Shown piece by piece: positions 21,032 through 33,730 of a stretch of DNA of 64,000 bases. Under the pieces are notes generated by a model that saw only the letters and a list, made by a program, of their open reading frames with translations, ran no database searches and was not told where the DNA came from. Numbering within the stretch: the stretch's first letter is position 1; every line of letters begins with the position of its first letter. The DNA is from Prosapia bicincta (taxonomy: Eukaryota; Arthropoda; Insecta; Hemiptera; Cercopidae), in NCBI GenBank assembly GCA_036971475.1, contig JBAIZL010000003.1:84538542-84602541 (forward strand). The letters are read 5' to 3'. A program made the position numbers and the translations under genes.

Positions 21032-22922
21032 GCATAATTATGATATCGCATATCAAGCCTTACGCAATCGTTATGCTAACCCTCGCCGTTTAGCCGATCA
21101 TTATTTTCAAATTATTAAGGACTTTAAACCTATTAAGAACGCGTCTCAGAATGAACTTAATCGATTTTTAACCGCACATTCAAATGCTGTGTGCGCACTA
21201 AAGGCTGTCCAGTTAGACGACTTGGCGGACTTCTTGCTTTTTCAAATGTCTGTTGGTAACTTAGACGCACAGACTCGACTTAATTTCGAGACTAGATTGG
21301 GAACAAATCGAATGCCCACATATAGACTTTTAAATGATTTCGTCACTGAACAGGCTAGAGCAATGGAGTTGCTCAATCAACCTTCTGCCGCGACCACAGT
21401 TAATGATCCGCAACCTTCTTATATGGAATTGCTCAACCCGCCTTCGGTTTCAACCACAGCTAGCACCAGCCAACAACCCCAACTGTCGGTCTCCTCTGTC
21501 AACGAACCTGACTTGAGTAATACACCTCCTGAGAGTCCAACACCGCGCCTCGAATACCCCGCTAGAATCATGACGCTGATATCGACTACCGCAGCCGCTA
21601 CAAGTCACCACACCGACTTCGCAGATGAAGCCGCACAGCTGAATGAAGGTCATCACCGCAGTACAACGCACCACACCGCCAGAACTCGACCGCAGGCTCT
21701 GCGACCACCAGTGATAAGCCAACGCATCCAATTCAACCGAAGAGCACCCGCACCACAACCATCACCGCGTGTTAGACAAAATTTACCCAGACCTCGCTTG
21801 TCTACCAGACCTACCAACCCACCTCGTAACGATCCGTCCGCAGCACAGTGTTTTTATTGTTCAGTCATCCACAATATCTTTTGTTGTCCGGACTTTCTCA
21901 AACAAAAAGCCCAGGAACGTCGCGAGTCTATACGACATATGCAGCGCTACTTCAATTGTTTCAACACCCACTACCAAAACAAATGCAAGTCGCTCAATAC
22001 TTGTAAACATTGCAACGGTAATCATCACTCTTTGTTACATGACTCTAACTCAGCTTCGCCCCAGCGACCGTACACGCATCGGCACCCAAACTCAGCCAAT
22101 AACGGTAACAATTCAACTTTAAATATAAAACCTCTAGCCACCTATAACACTAAAGTCGCTTCTGCCTTGTTAGGCACCGCTCAGGTCATTGCTAATGATC
22201 ATTATGGAAATCCGCATATTCTTCGGGCAATCATTGACCCAGGCAGTCAAGTGTCTGTCATAACAAAACCCGCAACTACCATGTTGGGCTTACCTACCAG
22301 GAAATCAAATGTTTCTCTTGTCGGGGTCGCTTCTCAAATCACACATATATCAGAATATGTGTCCCTACAAATCTCTTCTAGATATGCCTCAAATTTCAAA
22401 CTCGATGTCGAAGCTGCAGTACTACCTCACATCACTGACCCGCTTCCATCTACCACTTTGGCACCTTGCATACGTGCTCAATATCAGCATTTACAACTTG
22501 CTGACCCTCACTTTGACACTCCAGCCCAAATTGACTTAATTCTAGGATCTGACGTATTTAACCGCAGTCTTATTAACGAACCACAGATCATAATCAAAGG
22601 TCAACCTGCTGCCCTAAACACCTTCTTCGGATGGATTATCTCAGGATCGCTTCCAGACCATCGATGTCATCAACCTCACGCCTTCACTGCAAGATTAGCC
22701 GCTCGTTACACCGCTGCACGTCGACCCATGGAGAGGAAAGAAGGCATCCGCACCATTAAAGACTCTCAACGCTACAAGGACTTACGTAAGGTTACCACCG
22801 CCAGTGGCTCAGTTAGAAGAGTCAACCATATCACCGAGTCTCTTCGCCCTCTAGTCGACGCCTCCGGCATGCTCATGGTGGGCGGGAGAGTTCATCAGTC
22901 TCCACGAAACCACCCCTTTTAG
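21006..22922 (+). CDS. BEL/Pao gag end, protease and integrase scrap (pol-deleted)
   Basis: Continues the gag frame with YDIAYQALRNRYANPRRLAD near the start, then a proline- and threonine-rich linker. A zinc-knuckle region follows at about residues 280-345 (CFYCSVIHNIFCC and CKHCNGNHHSLLH). The retropepsin-like domain begins near residue 400 with RAIIDPGSQVSVI, where the usual D-S/T-G active site reads D-P-G. DLILGSDVFN and FFGWIISG follow, both typical of the family. After that the frame jumps to PLVDASGMLMVGGRVHQSP, the piece that precedes integrase in complete elements. Reverse transcriptase, RNase H and the integrase core are missing. The listed start is not a true initiation codon. Confidence 0.88.
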   Translation: MSPDLTISEHNYDIAYQALRNRYANPRRLADHYFQIIKDFKPIKNASQNELNRFLTAHSNAVCALKAVQLDDLADFLLFQMSVGNLDAQTRLNFETRLGTNRMPTYRLLNDFVTEQARAMELLNQPSAATTVNDPQPSYMELLNPPSVSTTASTSQQPQLSVSSVNEPDLSNTPPESPTPRLEYPARIMTLISTTAAATSHHTDFADEAAQLNEGHHRSTTHHTARTRPQALRPPVISQRIQFNRRAPAPQPSPRVRQNLPRPRLSTRPTNPPRNDPSAAQCFYCSVIHNIFCCPDFLKQKAQERRESIRHMQRYFNCFNTHYQNKCKSLNTCKHCNGNHHSLLHDSNSASPQRPYTHRHPNSANNGNNSTLNIKPLATYNTKVASALLGTAQVIANDHYGNPHILRAIIDPGSQVSVITKPATTMLGLPTRKSNVSLVGVASQITHISEYVSLQISSRYASNFKLDVEAAVLPHITDPLPSTTLAPCIRAQYQHLQLADPHFDTPAQIDLILGSDVFNRSLINEPQIIIKGQPAALNTFFGWIISGSLPDHRCHQPHAFTARLAARYTAARRPMERKEGIRTIKDSQRYKDLRKVTTASGSVRRVNHITESLRPLVDASGMLMVGGRVHQSPRNHPF

Positions 22923-23227
22923 CAACCACCACCGCCCCAACAGATGTCCAACCGCTGCTATCATTCTTGGGCCACCTCCTACTTACTTGCGCAACACCTC
23001 ACCAGCTCTTGGACATCCAGTCATCTCTTAGCGTTCCGCTTCATCATTAGTTCTTCACCGCCTCCCGACAGTTTCTTTCTTCGGCGCTCTTGCCCCTTTT
23101 GTTTCTCTTGGTTTTCTTCGTTTTCCCTGGCCATTTTTTCTTCGGCACCCTCGGTTTAAGGTGCTTTAATGGTTCTTCGCCCACTACCCACCTGGCGGAT
23201 TAAAAACATTCGTTTTGGTGGGCGGTA
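22923..23227 (+). other. BEL/Pao 3' internal region and purine-rich tract
   Basis: Non-coding remainder between the truncated polyprotein and the 3' LTR. A GGTGGGCGG purine-rich run sits within a few bases of the LTR start at 23,228 and probably served as plus-strand primer. Confidence 0.7.
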
Positions 23228-24031
23228 TGTTCGAGTCAGCGCTCGAAGTTTGAACGTGCTACGTTGATCTATCTATTTAAATCGCTCAGCTGTGCCCTGA
23301 CGGTATTGGTCACGTGATTTCTGACCCACTAATCGATATATGGAACAAGTATTGATTTTTTCCTAGTGACCTCTCTGAACCCCCTCCCTTCTTTTCTACG
23401 TACTTTCCGCTTCAACACTGAGCAGTATTTCGTCACTCGACTAGGTCAGTCCTGTGTTAAACCGCTCCGCTTATTCCGCATGGGCTTTGTTTCAGACAAT
23501 TTAAACGTACCGCATTCATTCAATAATATGTGCGTAAGGTTCGGACCGCGTAGATGAACATTTTGAACTATATTTCGCCGCTATTGTTAAAGTGTCGTTC
23601 GGTTACACCGGTTGTGCAAACTAAGTGCGTAGCCGCGCGTTAAGAACTTAAGTGCCTTGTAAGGTAAACTTTTACTTGTTACTCATGATTTAAATTGAGT
23701 TTTAGTTACGTTACTGCCGTCAAGACTTCTCTGCAGCATCCGACGACCACAGTACTGTGTAAGCTTCAACCCCGCTCCGTCGAAGGCTACTTCACTTATT
23801 ACCTAGGGTAAGTGCTTAGCTAAGGCTTAATGAGAACTTGTATTTTATATTCATGTTAAATTCAGTGTCGTCGTGCTTTTATTTCTAAATGACTAGATTT
23901 TGCTTAGAGCAGTTATTAAACTTTCAATGTTAATTGTGATTCACGATTGGGCAACTGCAAGTAACCTGGTAGGCAATACTTTTGCCGCCCCGCGTTTCAT
24001 TTCAACTTTTAGTCTCTCTACAGACTAATCA
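23228..24031 (+). repeat. BEL/Pao 3' LTR
   Basis: 804 bases, equal to the 5' LTR plus an 8-base insertion and a handful of substitutions. Confidence 0.95.
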
Positions 24032-24058
24032 AGGATAGTCATAAACTATTCTTTAAGT

Positions 24059-25127
24059 TGTAACACACTTTAGATGATGTTACATATTAAATTGGCAAGG
24101 TTCAGAAAACAAACGAGAATGTATTCAAAAATTTGTAATAATGTACAACTGTATAAAAAAAAATTGTAATGTATGAGAAATATTTTAATAAGATCTCTGG
24201 TTGATAGTGACATCTAACGGAGAATTTTAAAACGAGTAATTAAAATCGGGATGCGCCCGCCCGGATGCGCGGTAGGTAGGAAGGTTGCTCGCAACTGCAA
24301 TTTAAGGCCTCTTTTAGCCAAGATGTAAAGGGCAACGGACGTGTCCGAGAGCAAGAAAATTTTTATTTTCTTTTCAAAGTTTAATTTAAACCTCCTTTTA
24401 AAACATGTTATAATCGTGAGATAGAAGACAGCGTACGTAACCAAGTACAAAGATGGGACGCTGAAGTTACCGGTGACATTTTCCTGAGACTTTCCACAAG
24501 GAGGATGCGAGGTTACGACATGTGAATACAGCTAAGTGGACGATTTAAGACTTTAAAAATTTATTTCAAAATTTAAAATGTTATACAGCATAACTCAAAC
24601 TAAAGAACTTTGAACGTTTCAACTCATTTACATAAATGTAATTTACGCACATTTTGGTGCGATTGTGTTCACCTTGAATTATGAAATTTGATTATAAAAA
24701 AAAGCAAGTAAACTCGAGTGTAGATTCATTTACAGCCATTGATTGATTAATTGATTGTTAGAATGTTATCCTTAAAAATTCATAAGTTAAATATTAAATG
24801 TTCCGTAACTGAATGTCAAGAAATTTGTATCATGATTATAACTTACCTTTTTTTTGTTGAATAAAAAGAGTATAATTTGCTTTAATTGTATCTAATAGAG
24901 TAATTATTTAACCAGCACTCAATTCCTTGCATTTCAAGTTAATAAGCCTTAAGATTTAATTTAATGAGACTCTGCTAGTTTAAATGATTTAACCTTGTAT
25001 TTTAAAGTATTACAATGTAACGGAGTTCTACCATCAAGAGCGTCCCATCTTATTACGCCTAAACTGTAAGCTAGAACTTAGAATTAAAACTTAAACTAAA
25101 AGAATTAAATTTAATAACAACGTTACA
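24059..25127 (+). repeat. Multimer LTR 1
   Basis: 1,069 bases. It shares several diagnostic bases with LTR 4 against LTRs 2 and 3, for example ATGCGCCC rather than ATGCACCC near 24,252 and CTTTCCAC rather than CTTTTCAC near 24,490. It also has private changes, including GCGTCCCATCTT near 25,041. A minus-strand frame of 78 codons recurs in all four LTRs but resembles nothing known. Confidence 0.92.
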
Positions 25128-27268
25128 AATTGCGCAACTCTGCTGTTTGGGCAAAATTTGAAATGTAAAATTGTAGGTTGGTTGAAAGAAAATTAAAAAT
25201 GGCTGAAAATGACCGATTTAATTAAATATATTCAAAAAAAGTAAAAAAAAAAAATTATTATTCATTAATCATTTAACAGTGTAAGTTTTATAAGATGTAT
25301 AAATAGAACGTAAAAGAATGTGGCTTGTGGATTGTGTAAACAGTATCGGGAGATAGGGGAGAAACCAGTTATAACCTGTTTTTACTTGTATTGTAGTCAA
25401 GGTCAGAGACTCTTGTTGTTTGAAATATGAATCGTAATGTGCCTAGTAAAGTTTAGATTTTTGTAAGTTTGTGCATGGCATTGAAAGCCGGTCGTAGAGT
25501 ACAATTGTTTACACAGCTGCAAGTCCAATGTTTGCATAAAACGTGTTCGAACATTTCGAGTTTGCTTGACTTTCTGTATGAAGAATAGCTTTCCGTTTGT
25601 TTTCTGAAAGCAATTCTATTAAACAAAATGGATTTAATAATAGACCTTTTGTCAAAAGAGGAATTAAAATATAATAAAAAAGAAAATTATAATTGAAGTT
25701 AACAGTGATAGGATTTTAAAAGTAATGTTTAATAAAAGAAAAATAAATTTATGAGTTAACGTCAAAGATATTTAAATTTAAAGGTATAAGTGTGTAATAG
25801 TCATATAATAATATTTCAAGCAAAATTTATCTTCTAAAATAGTTGAAATTTCTTAAAATTTTAAACTTGGAAATAGCAAGCTTATTTAAAAAAAAAAGGA
25901 ATAAATTAACAAGGAAAATACGAATGTGCCTTTGTACAGAATTTATATTCCACGACAACACTCACATTGTATGTCAAAGTGCACGTTGACATACTATACA
26001 TATTCTACATGAGAGAGACTAGGACAAATCTCAAAACACACAATACTACACCGATTCAATGACTTATGGGGAATCAACAGACTATACACTTGACCAAAAT
26101 TGTGTATAAATGTGCAAGTATAGGTTCCGTTTAATTTCAATTCTTATTTGTAAATACAAGAGCTTAGCAAAAAAATTTAATTCAATTTGTTTACAAAAAG
26201 ATTTGAAAGAAGTTTTAAGATGTAACAGAATACATATAGTCCTTTGTGTGTCAACATACTAGCTATATGATTTTTAAATTAAAATATGGGTTTTAATTTA
26301 AGGATAATGTAATTGGATTTTCAAAGTATGGGTTTTGAAATCCAAAAGAGGTATAAGATGTACGAAATATTGTAGAGATAACGAAAGGTTATGAGGCAAT
26401 GGTACATGCTTAAAGTTGTGAAATGGAGAGGAGAATATGTAGATAAATAGCGTCGATAATATAGAAAATTTTTGGCTTACAGGAAGTAAGCGGTAATCAC
26501 GAATCCTAGAGATTGGATTGTGAATAATATAGCTAGGGCATATGTAAGGTAATGTTGACAAACAAAGAGCAATTCGAAACAGAGTAATTTTTGAAAGAGT
26601 AAATTTATTAAGAATGAAGAATGTTATTTTGAAATTAGAAGAGAGATAAAATTGTGTGCTTATGGAATTAAAATGTTTAATTTTGAAAAGAAAATATTTT
26701 CAAGAATGCGATGTTTTTAAAATTTTATATTGTAAAATAAATAATTTTGAGAATTTATAAGACAAGTTCCTAAAAGTTAATTTAAAATAAGAAATGTTTA
26801 TTAAAGGACTTTTAAATCTAAATTAAATTTATTATAATATATGTATGTCAAAGATAAATGGAAATAATAAGTGAAAATGTTTTAATGCAATGAAGTAACT
26901 AAACAACATTGTGTAAAGGTATAATAGTATGTGTCAATACAAAATATTTTATGAATGTAAAAGAAAAGATGATTATAGATTTATTTGTTAAAAAAGTTTA
27001 ATTTTTATTTGGAAAGGATAGTAAATCCAAGAAATAATATTGTTTATATTATGTTAATGTCGTATATAAGGAAATTTTTTTTTAGTTAAACAAATTTTGT
27101 TATAATTATGGAAATGAAAGTAATAATAAAAGGGTTTATATGTTTCTTTTAAAGAAGAATAGTTTGGTTGCTAAATTAAAAGTCATTAATAAATTATAAA
27201 ATTAAATCAAAACATTCAGTAAAAAAAAAGAAATGACACAATTTTTTTTTCAAGAGGGGGGGAAAATA
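25128..27268 (+). other. Multimer internal region 1
   Basis: 2,141 bases of AT-rich, non-coding sequence starting ATTGCGCAACTC. No tRNA-complementary TGG site was recognised right after the LTR. It ends in a purine tract at about 27,252-27,266. Short frames of 75-87 codons are not consistently open between copies and are not called. Confidence 0.88.
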
Positions 27269-28347
27269 TGTAACACACTTTAGATGATGTTACATATTAA
27301 ATTGGCAAGGTTCAGAAAACAAACGAGAATGTATTCAAAAATTTGTAATAATGTACAACTGTATAAAAAAAAATTGTAATGTATGAGAAATATTTTAATG
27401 AGATCTCTGGTTGATAGTGACATCTAACGGAGAATTTTAAAACGAGTAATTAAAATCGGGATGCACCCGCCCGGATGCGCGGTAGGTAGGAAGGTTGCTC
27501 GCAACTGCAATTTAAGGCCTCTTTTAGCCAAGATGTAAAGGGCAACGGACGTGTCCGAGAGCAAGAAAATTTTTATTTTGTTTTCAAAGTTTAATTTAAA
27601 CCTCCTTTTAAAACATGTTATAATCGTGAGATAGAAGACAGCGTACGTAACCAAGTACAAAGATGGGACGCTGAAGTTACCGATGACATTTTCCTGAGAC
27701 TTTTCACAAGGAGGATGCGAGGTTACGACATGTGAATACAGCTAAGTGGACGATTTAAGACTTTAAAAATTTATTTCAAAATTTAAAATGTTATACAGCA
27801 TAACTCAAACTAAAGAACTTTGAACGTTTCAACTCATTTACATAAATGTAATTTACGCACATTTTGGTGCAATTGTGTTCACATTGAATTATGAAATTTG
27901 ATTATAAAAAAAAGCAAGTAAACTCGAGTGTAGATTCATTTACAGCCATTGATTGATTAATTGATTGTTAGAATGTTATCCTTAAAAATTCATAAGTTAA
28001 ATATTAAATGTTCCGTAACTGAATGTCAAGAAATTTGTATCATGATTATAACTTACCTTTTTTTTGTTGAATAAAAAGAGTATAATTTGCTTTAATTGTA
28101 TCTAATAGAGTAATTATTTAACCAGCACTCAATTCCTTGCATTTCAAGTTAATAAGCCTTAAGATTTAATTTAATGAGACTCTGCTAGTTTAAATGATTT
28201 AACCTTGTATTTTAAAGTATTACAATGTAACGGAGTTCTACCATCAAGAGCGTTACAGATAGACGGTTATTATTACGCCTAAACTGTAAGCTAGAACTTA
28301 GAATTAAAACTTAAACTAAAAGAATTAAATTTAATAACAACGTTACA
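27269..28347 (+). repeat. Multimer LTR 2
   Basis: 1,079 bases. It carries the GTTACAGATAGACGG variant near 28,252 that LTR 3 shares and LTRs 1 and 4 lack. Confidence 0.92.
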
Positions 28348-30499
28348 AATTGCGCAACTCTGCTGTTTGGGCAAAATTTGAAATGTAAAATTGTAGGCTG
28401 GTTGAAAGAAAATTAAAAATGGCTGAAAATGACCGATTTAATTAAATATATTCAAAAAAAGTAAAAAAAAAAAATTATTATTCATTAATCATTTAACAGT
28501 GTAAGTTTTATAAGATGTATAAATAGAACGTAAAAGAATGTGGCTTGTGGATTGTGTAAACAGTATCGGGAGATAGGGGAGAAACCAGTTATAACCTGTT
28601 TTTACTTGTATTGTAGTCAAGGTCAGAGACTCTTGTTGTTTGAAATATGAATCGTAATGTGCCTAGTAAAGTTTAGATTTTTGTAAGTTTGTGCATGGCA
28701 TTGAAAGCCGGTCGTAGAGTACAATTGTTTACACAGCTGCAAGTCCAATGTTTGCATAAAACGTGTTCGAACATTTCGAGTTTGCTTGACTTTCTGTATG
28801 AAGAATGGCTTTCCGTTTGTTTTCTGAAAGCAATTCTATTAAACAAAATGGATTTAATAATAGACCTTTTGTCAAAAGAGGAATTAAAATATAATAAAAA
28901 AGAAAATTATAATTGAAGTTAACAGTGATAGGATTTTAAAAGTAATGTTTAATAAAAGAAAAATAAATTTATGAGTTAACGTCAAAGATATTTAAATTTA
29001 AAGGTATAAGTGTGTAATAGTCATATAATAATATTTCAAGCAAAATTTATCTTCTAAAATAGTTGAAATTTCTTAAAATTTTAAACTTGGAAATAGCAAG
29101 CTTATTTTAAAAAAAAGGAATAAATTAACAAGGAAAATACGAATGTGCCTTTGTACAGAATTTATATTCCACGACAACACTCACATTGTATGTCAAAGTG
29201 CACGTTGACATACTATACATATTCTACATGAGAGAGACTAGGACAAATCTCAAAACACACAATACTACACCGATTCAATGACTTATGGGGAATCAACAGA
29301 CTATACACTTGACCAAAATTGTGTATAAATGTGCAAGCATAGGTTCCGTTTAATTTCAATTCTTATTTGTAAATACAAGAGCTTAGCAAAAAAATTTAAT
29401 TCAATTTGTTTACAAAAAGATTTGAAAGAAGTTTTAAGATGTAACAGAATACATATAGTCCTTTGTGTGTCAACATACTAGCTATATGATTTTTAAATTA
29501 AAATATGGGTTTTAATTTAAGGATAATGTAATTGGATTTTCAAAGTATGGGTTTTGAAATCCAAAAGAGGTATAAGATGTACGAAATATTGTAGAGATAA
29601 CGAAAGGTTATGAGGCAATGGTACATGCTTAAAGTTGTGAAATGGAGAGGAGAATATGTAGATAAATAGCGTCGATAATATAGAAAATTTTTGGCTTACA
29701 GGAAGTAAGCGGTAATCACGAATCCTAGAGATTGGATTGTGAATAATATAGCTAGGGCATATGTAAGGTAATGTTGACAAACAAAGAGCAATTCGAAACA
29801 GAGTAATTTTTGAAAGAGTAAATTTATTAAGAATGAAGAATGTTATTTTGAAATTAGAAGAGAGATAAAATTGTGTGCTTATGGAATTAAAATGTTTACA
29901 AGAAGTTTAATTTTGAAAAGAAAATATTTTCAAGAATGCGATGTTTTTAAAATTTTATATTGTAAAATAAATAATTTTGAGAATTTATAAGACAAGTTCC
30001 TAAAAGTTAATTTAAAATAAGAAATGTTTATTAAAGGACTTTTAAATCTAAATTAAATTTATTATAATATATGTATGTCAAAGATAAATGGAAATAATAA
30101 GTGAAAATGTTTTAATGCAATGAAGTAACTAAACAACATTGTGTAAAGGTATAATAGTATGTGTCAATACAAAATATTTTATGAATGTAAAAGAAAAGAT
30201 GATTATAGATTTATTTGTTAAAAAAGTTTAATTTTTATTTGGAAAGGATAGTAAATCCAAGAAATAATATTGTTTATATTATGTTAATGTCGTATATAAG
30301 GAAATTTTTTTTTAGTTAAACAAATTTTGTTATAATTATGGAAATGAAAGTAATAATAAAAGGGTGTATATGTTTCTTTTAAAGAAGAATAGTTTGGTTG
30401 CTAAATTAAAAGTCATTAATAAATTATAAAATTAAATCAAAACATTCAGTAAAAAAAAAAGAAATGACACAATTTTTTTTTCAAGAGGGCGGGAAAATA
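28348..30499 (+). other. Multimer internal region 2
   Basis: 2,152 bases. It differs from region 1 by single bases and small indels, including a 10-base TTTACAAGAA-type insertion near 29,895 that region 3 shares. Confidence 0.88.
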
Positions 30500-31576
30500 T
30501 GTAACACACTTTAGATGATGTTACATATTAAATTGGCAAGGTTCAGAAAACAAACGAGAATGTGTTCAAAAATTTGTAATAATGTACAACTGTATAAAAA
30601 AAAATTGTAATGTATGAGAAATATTTTAATGAGATCTCTGGTTGATAGTGACATCTAACGGAGAATTTTAAAACGAGTAATTAAAATCGGGATGCACCCG
30701 CCCGGATGCGCGGTAGGTAGGAAGGTTGCTCGCAACTGCAATTTAAGGCCTCTTTTAGCCAAGATGTAAAGGGCAACGGACGTGTCCGAGAGCAAGAAAA
30801 TTTTTATTTTGTTTTCAAAGTTTAATTTAAACCTCCTTTTAAAACATGTTATAATCGTGAGATAGAAGACAGCGTACGTAACCAAGTACAAAGATGGGAC
30901 GCTGAAGTTACCGGTGACATTTTCCTGAGACTTTTCACAAGGAGGATGCGAGGTTACGACATGTGAATACAGCTAAGTGGACGATTTAAGACTTTAAAAA
31001 TTTATTTCAAAATTTAAAATGTTATACAGCATAACTCAAACTAAAGAACTTTGAACGTTTCAACTCATTTACATAAATGTAATTTACGCACATTTTGGTG
31101 CAATTGAGTTCTCATTGAATTATGAAATTTGATTATAAAAAAAGCAAGTAAACTCGAGTGTAGATTCATTTACAGCCATTGATTGATTAATTGATTGTTA
31201 GAATGTTATCCTTAAAAATTCAAAGTTAAATATTAAATGTTCCGTAACTGAATGTCAAGAAATTTGTATCATGATTATAACTTACCTTTTTTTTGTTGAA
31301 TAAAAAGAGTATAATTTGCTTTAATTGTATCTAATAGAGTAATTATTTAACCAGCACTCAATTCCTTGCATTTCAAGTTAATAAGCCTTAAGATTTAATT
31401 TAATGAGACTCTGCTAGTTTAAATGATTTAACCTTGTATTTTAAAGTATTACAATGTAACGGAGTTCTACCATCAAGAGCGTTACAGATAGACGGTTATT
31501 ATTACGCCTAAACTGTAAGCTAGAACTTAGAATTAAAACTTAAACTAAAAGAATTAAATTTAATAACAACATTACA
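30500..31576 (+). repeat. Multimer LTR 3
   Basis: 1,077 bases. It ends ATTACA where the other LTRs end GTTACA. It shares a TTCAAAGTTAA variant near 31,220 with LTR 4. Confidence 0.92.
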
Positions 31577-33730
31577 AATTGCGCAACTCTGCTGTTTGGG
31601 CAAAATTTGAAATGTAAAATTGTAGGCTGGTTGAAAGAAAATTAAAAATGGCTGAAAATGACCGATTTAATTAAATATATTCAAAAAAAGTAAAAAAAAA
31701 AAAATTATTATTCATTAATCATTTAACAGTGTAAGTTTTATAAGATGTATAAATAGAACGTAAAAGAATGTGGCTTGTGGATTGTGTAAACAGTATCGGG
31801 AGATAGGGGAGAAACCAGTTATAACCTGTTTTTACTTGTATTGTAGTTAAGGTCAGAGACTCTTGTTGTTTGAAATATGAATCGTAATGTGCCTAGTAAA
31901 GTTTAGATTTTTGTAAGTTTGTGCATGGCATTGAAAGCCGGTCGTAGAGTACAATTGTTTACACAGCTGCAAGTCCAATGTTTGCATAAAACGTGTTCGA
32001 ACATTTCGAGTTTGCTTGACTTTCTGTATGAAGAATAGCTTTCCGTTTGTTTTCTGAAAGCAATTCTATTAAACAAAATGGATTTAATAATAGACCTTTT
32101 GTCAAAAGAGGAATTAAAATATAATAAAAAAGAAAATTATAATTGAAGTTAACAGTGATAGGATTTTAAAAGTAATGTTTAATAAAAGAAAAATAAATTT
32201 ATGAGTTAACGTCAAAGATATTTAAATTTAAAGGTATAAGTGTGTAATAGTCATATAATAATATTTCAAGCAAAATTTATCTTCTAAAATAGTTGAAATT
32301 TCTTAAAATTTTAAACTTGGAAATAGCAAGCTTATTTTTAAAAAAAAGGAATAAATTAACAAGGAAAATACGAATGTGCCTTTGTACAGAATTTATATTC
32401 CACGACAACACTCACATTGTATGTCAAAGTGCACGTTGACATACTATACATATTCTACATGAGAGAGACTAGGACAAATCTCAAAACACACAATACTACA
32501 CCGATTCAATGACTTATGGGGAATCAACAGACTATACACTTGACCAAAATTGTGTATAAATGTGCAAGCATAGGTTCCGTTTAATTTCAATTCTTATTTG
32601 TAAATACAAGAGCTTAGCAAAAAAATTTAATTCAATTTGTTTACAAAAAGATTTGAAAGAAGTTTTAAGATGTAACAGAATACATATAGTCCTTTGTGTG
32701 TCAACATACTAGCTATATGATTTTTAAATTAAAATATGGGTTTTAATTTAAGGATAATGTAATTGGATTTTCAAAGTATGGGTTTTGAAATCCAAAAGAG
32801 GTATAAGATGTACGAAATATTGTAGAGATAACGAAAGGTTATGAGGCAATGGTACATGCTTAAAGTTGTGAAATGGAGAGGAGAATATGTAGATAAATAG
32901 CGTCGATAATATAGAAAATTTTTGGCTTACAGGAAGTAAGCGGTAATCACGAATCCTAGAGATTGGATTGTGAATAATATAGCTAGGGCATATGTAAGGT
33001 AATGTTGACAAACAAAGAGCAATTCGAAACAGAGTAATTTTTGAAAGAGTAAATTTATTAAGAATGAAGAATGTTATTTTGAAATTAGAAGAGAGATAAA
33101 ATTGTGTGCTTATGGAATTAAAATGTTTACAAGAAGTTTAATTTTGAAAAGAAAATATTTTCAAGAATGCGATGTTTTTAAAATTTTATATTGTAAAATA
33201 AATAATTTTGAGAATTTATAAGACAAGTTCCTAAAAGTTAATTTAAAATAAGAAATGTTTATTAAAGGACTTTTAAATCTAAATTAAATTTATTATAATA
33301 TATGTATGTCAAAGATAAATGGAAATAATAAGTGAAAATGTTTTAATGCAATGAAGTAACTAAACAACATTGTGTAAAGGTATAATAGTATGTGTCAATA
33401 CAAAATATTTTATGAATGTAAAAGAAAAGATGATTATAGATTTATTTGTTAAAAAAGTTTAATTTTTATATGGAAAGGATAGTAAATCCAAGAAATAATA
33501 TTGTTTATATTATGTTAATGTCGTATAAAAGGAAATTTTTTTTTAGTTAAACAAATTTTGTTATAATTATGGAAATGAAAGTAATAATAAAAGGGTTTAT
33601 GATATGTTTCTTTTAAAGAAGAATAGTTTGGTTGCTAAATTAAAAGTCATTAATAAATTATAAAATTAAATCAAAACATTCAGTAAAAAAAAAAGAAATG
33701 ACAATTTTTTTTTCAAGAGGGGGGAAAATA
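31577..33730 (+). other. Multimer internal region 3
   Basis: 2,154 bases, purine tract before the last LTR at about 33,714-33,728. Non-coding. Confidence 0.88.

Larger units (their letters stand above)
19466..24031 (+). mobile_element. Internally deleted BEL/Pao LTR retrotransposon
   Basis: A complete insertion of 4,566 bases with two LTRs (TGTTCG...TAATCA), an AGGAT target duplication, a primer-binding-like site starting TGG right after the 5' LTR, and a purine-rich stretch before the 3' LTR. The internal region is only 2,966 bases. It keeps gag, a protease-like domain and a scrap of the integrase N-terminus, but no reverse transcriptase or RNase H. The LTRs differ by only a few bases and one 8-base insertion, so the integration is fairly recent. 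It is absent from the right arm. Confidence 0.95.

Noticed and set aside
19601..23557. 63-64 codon frames in both BEL/Pao LTRs
   Set aside because: They lie wholly inside the LTRs and have no recognisable product.
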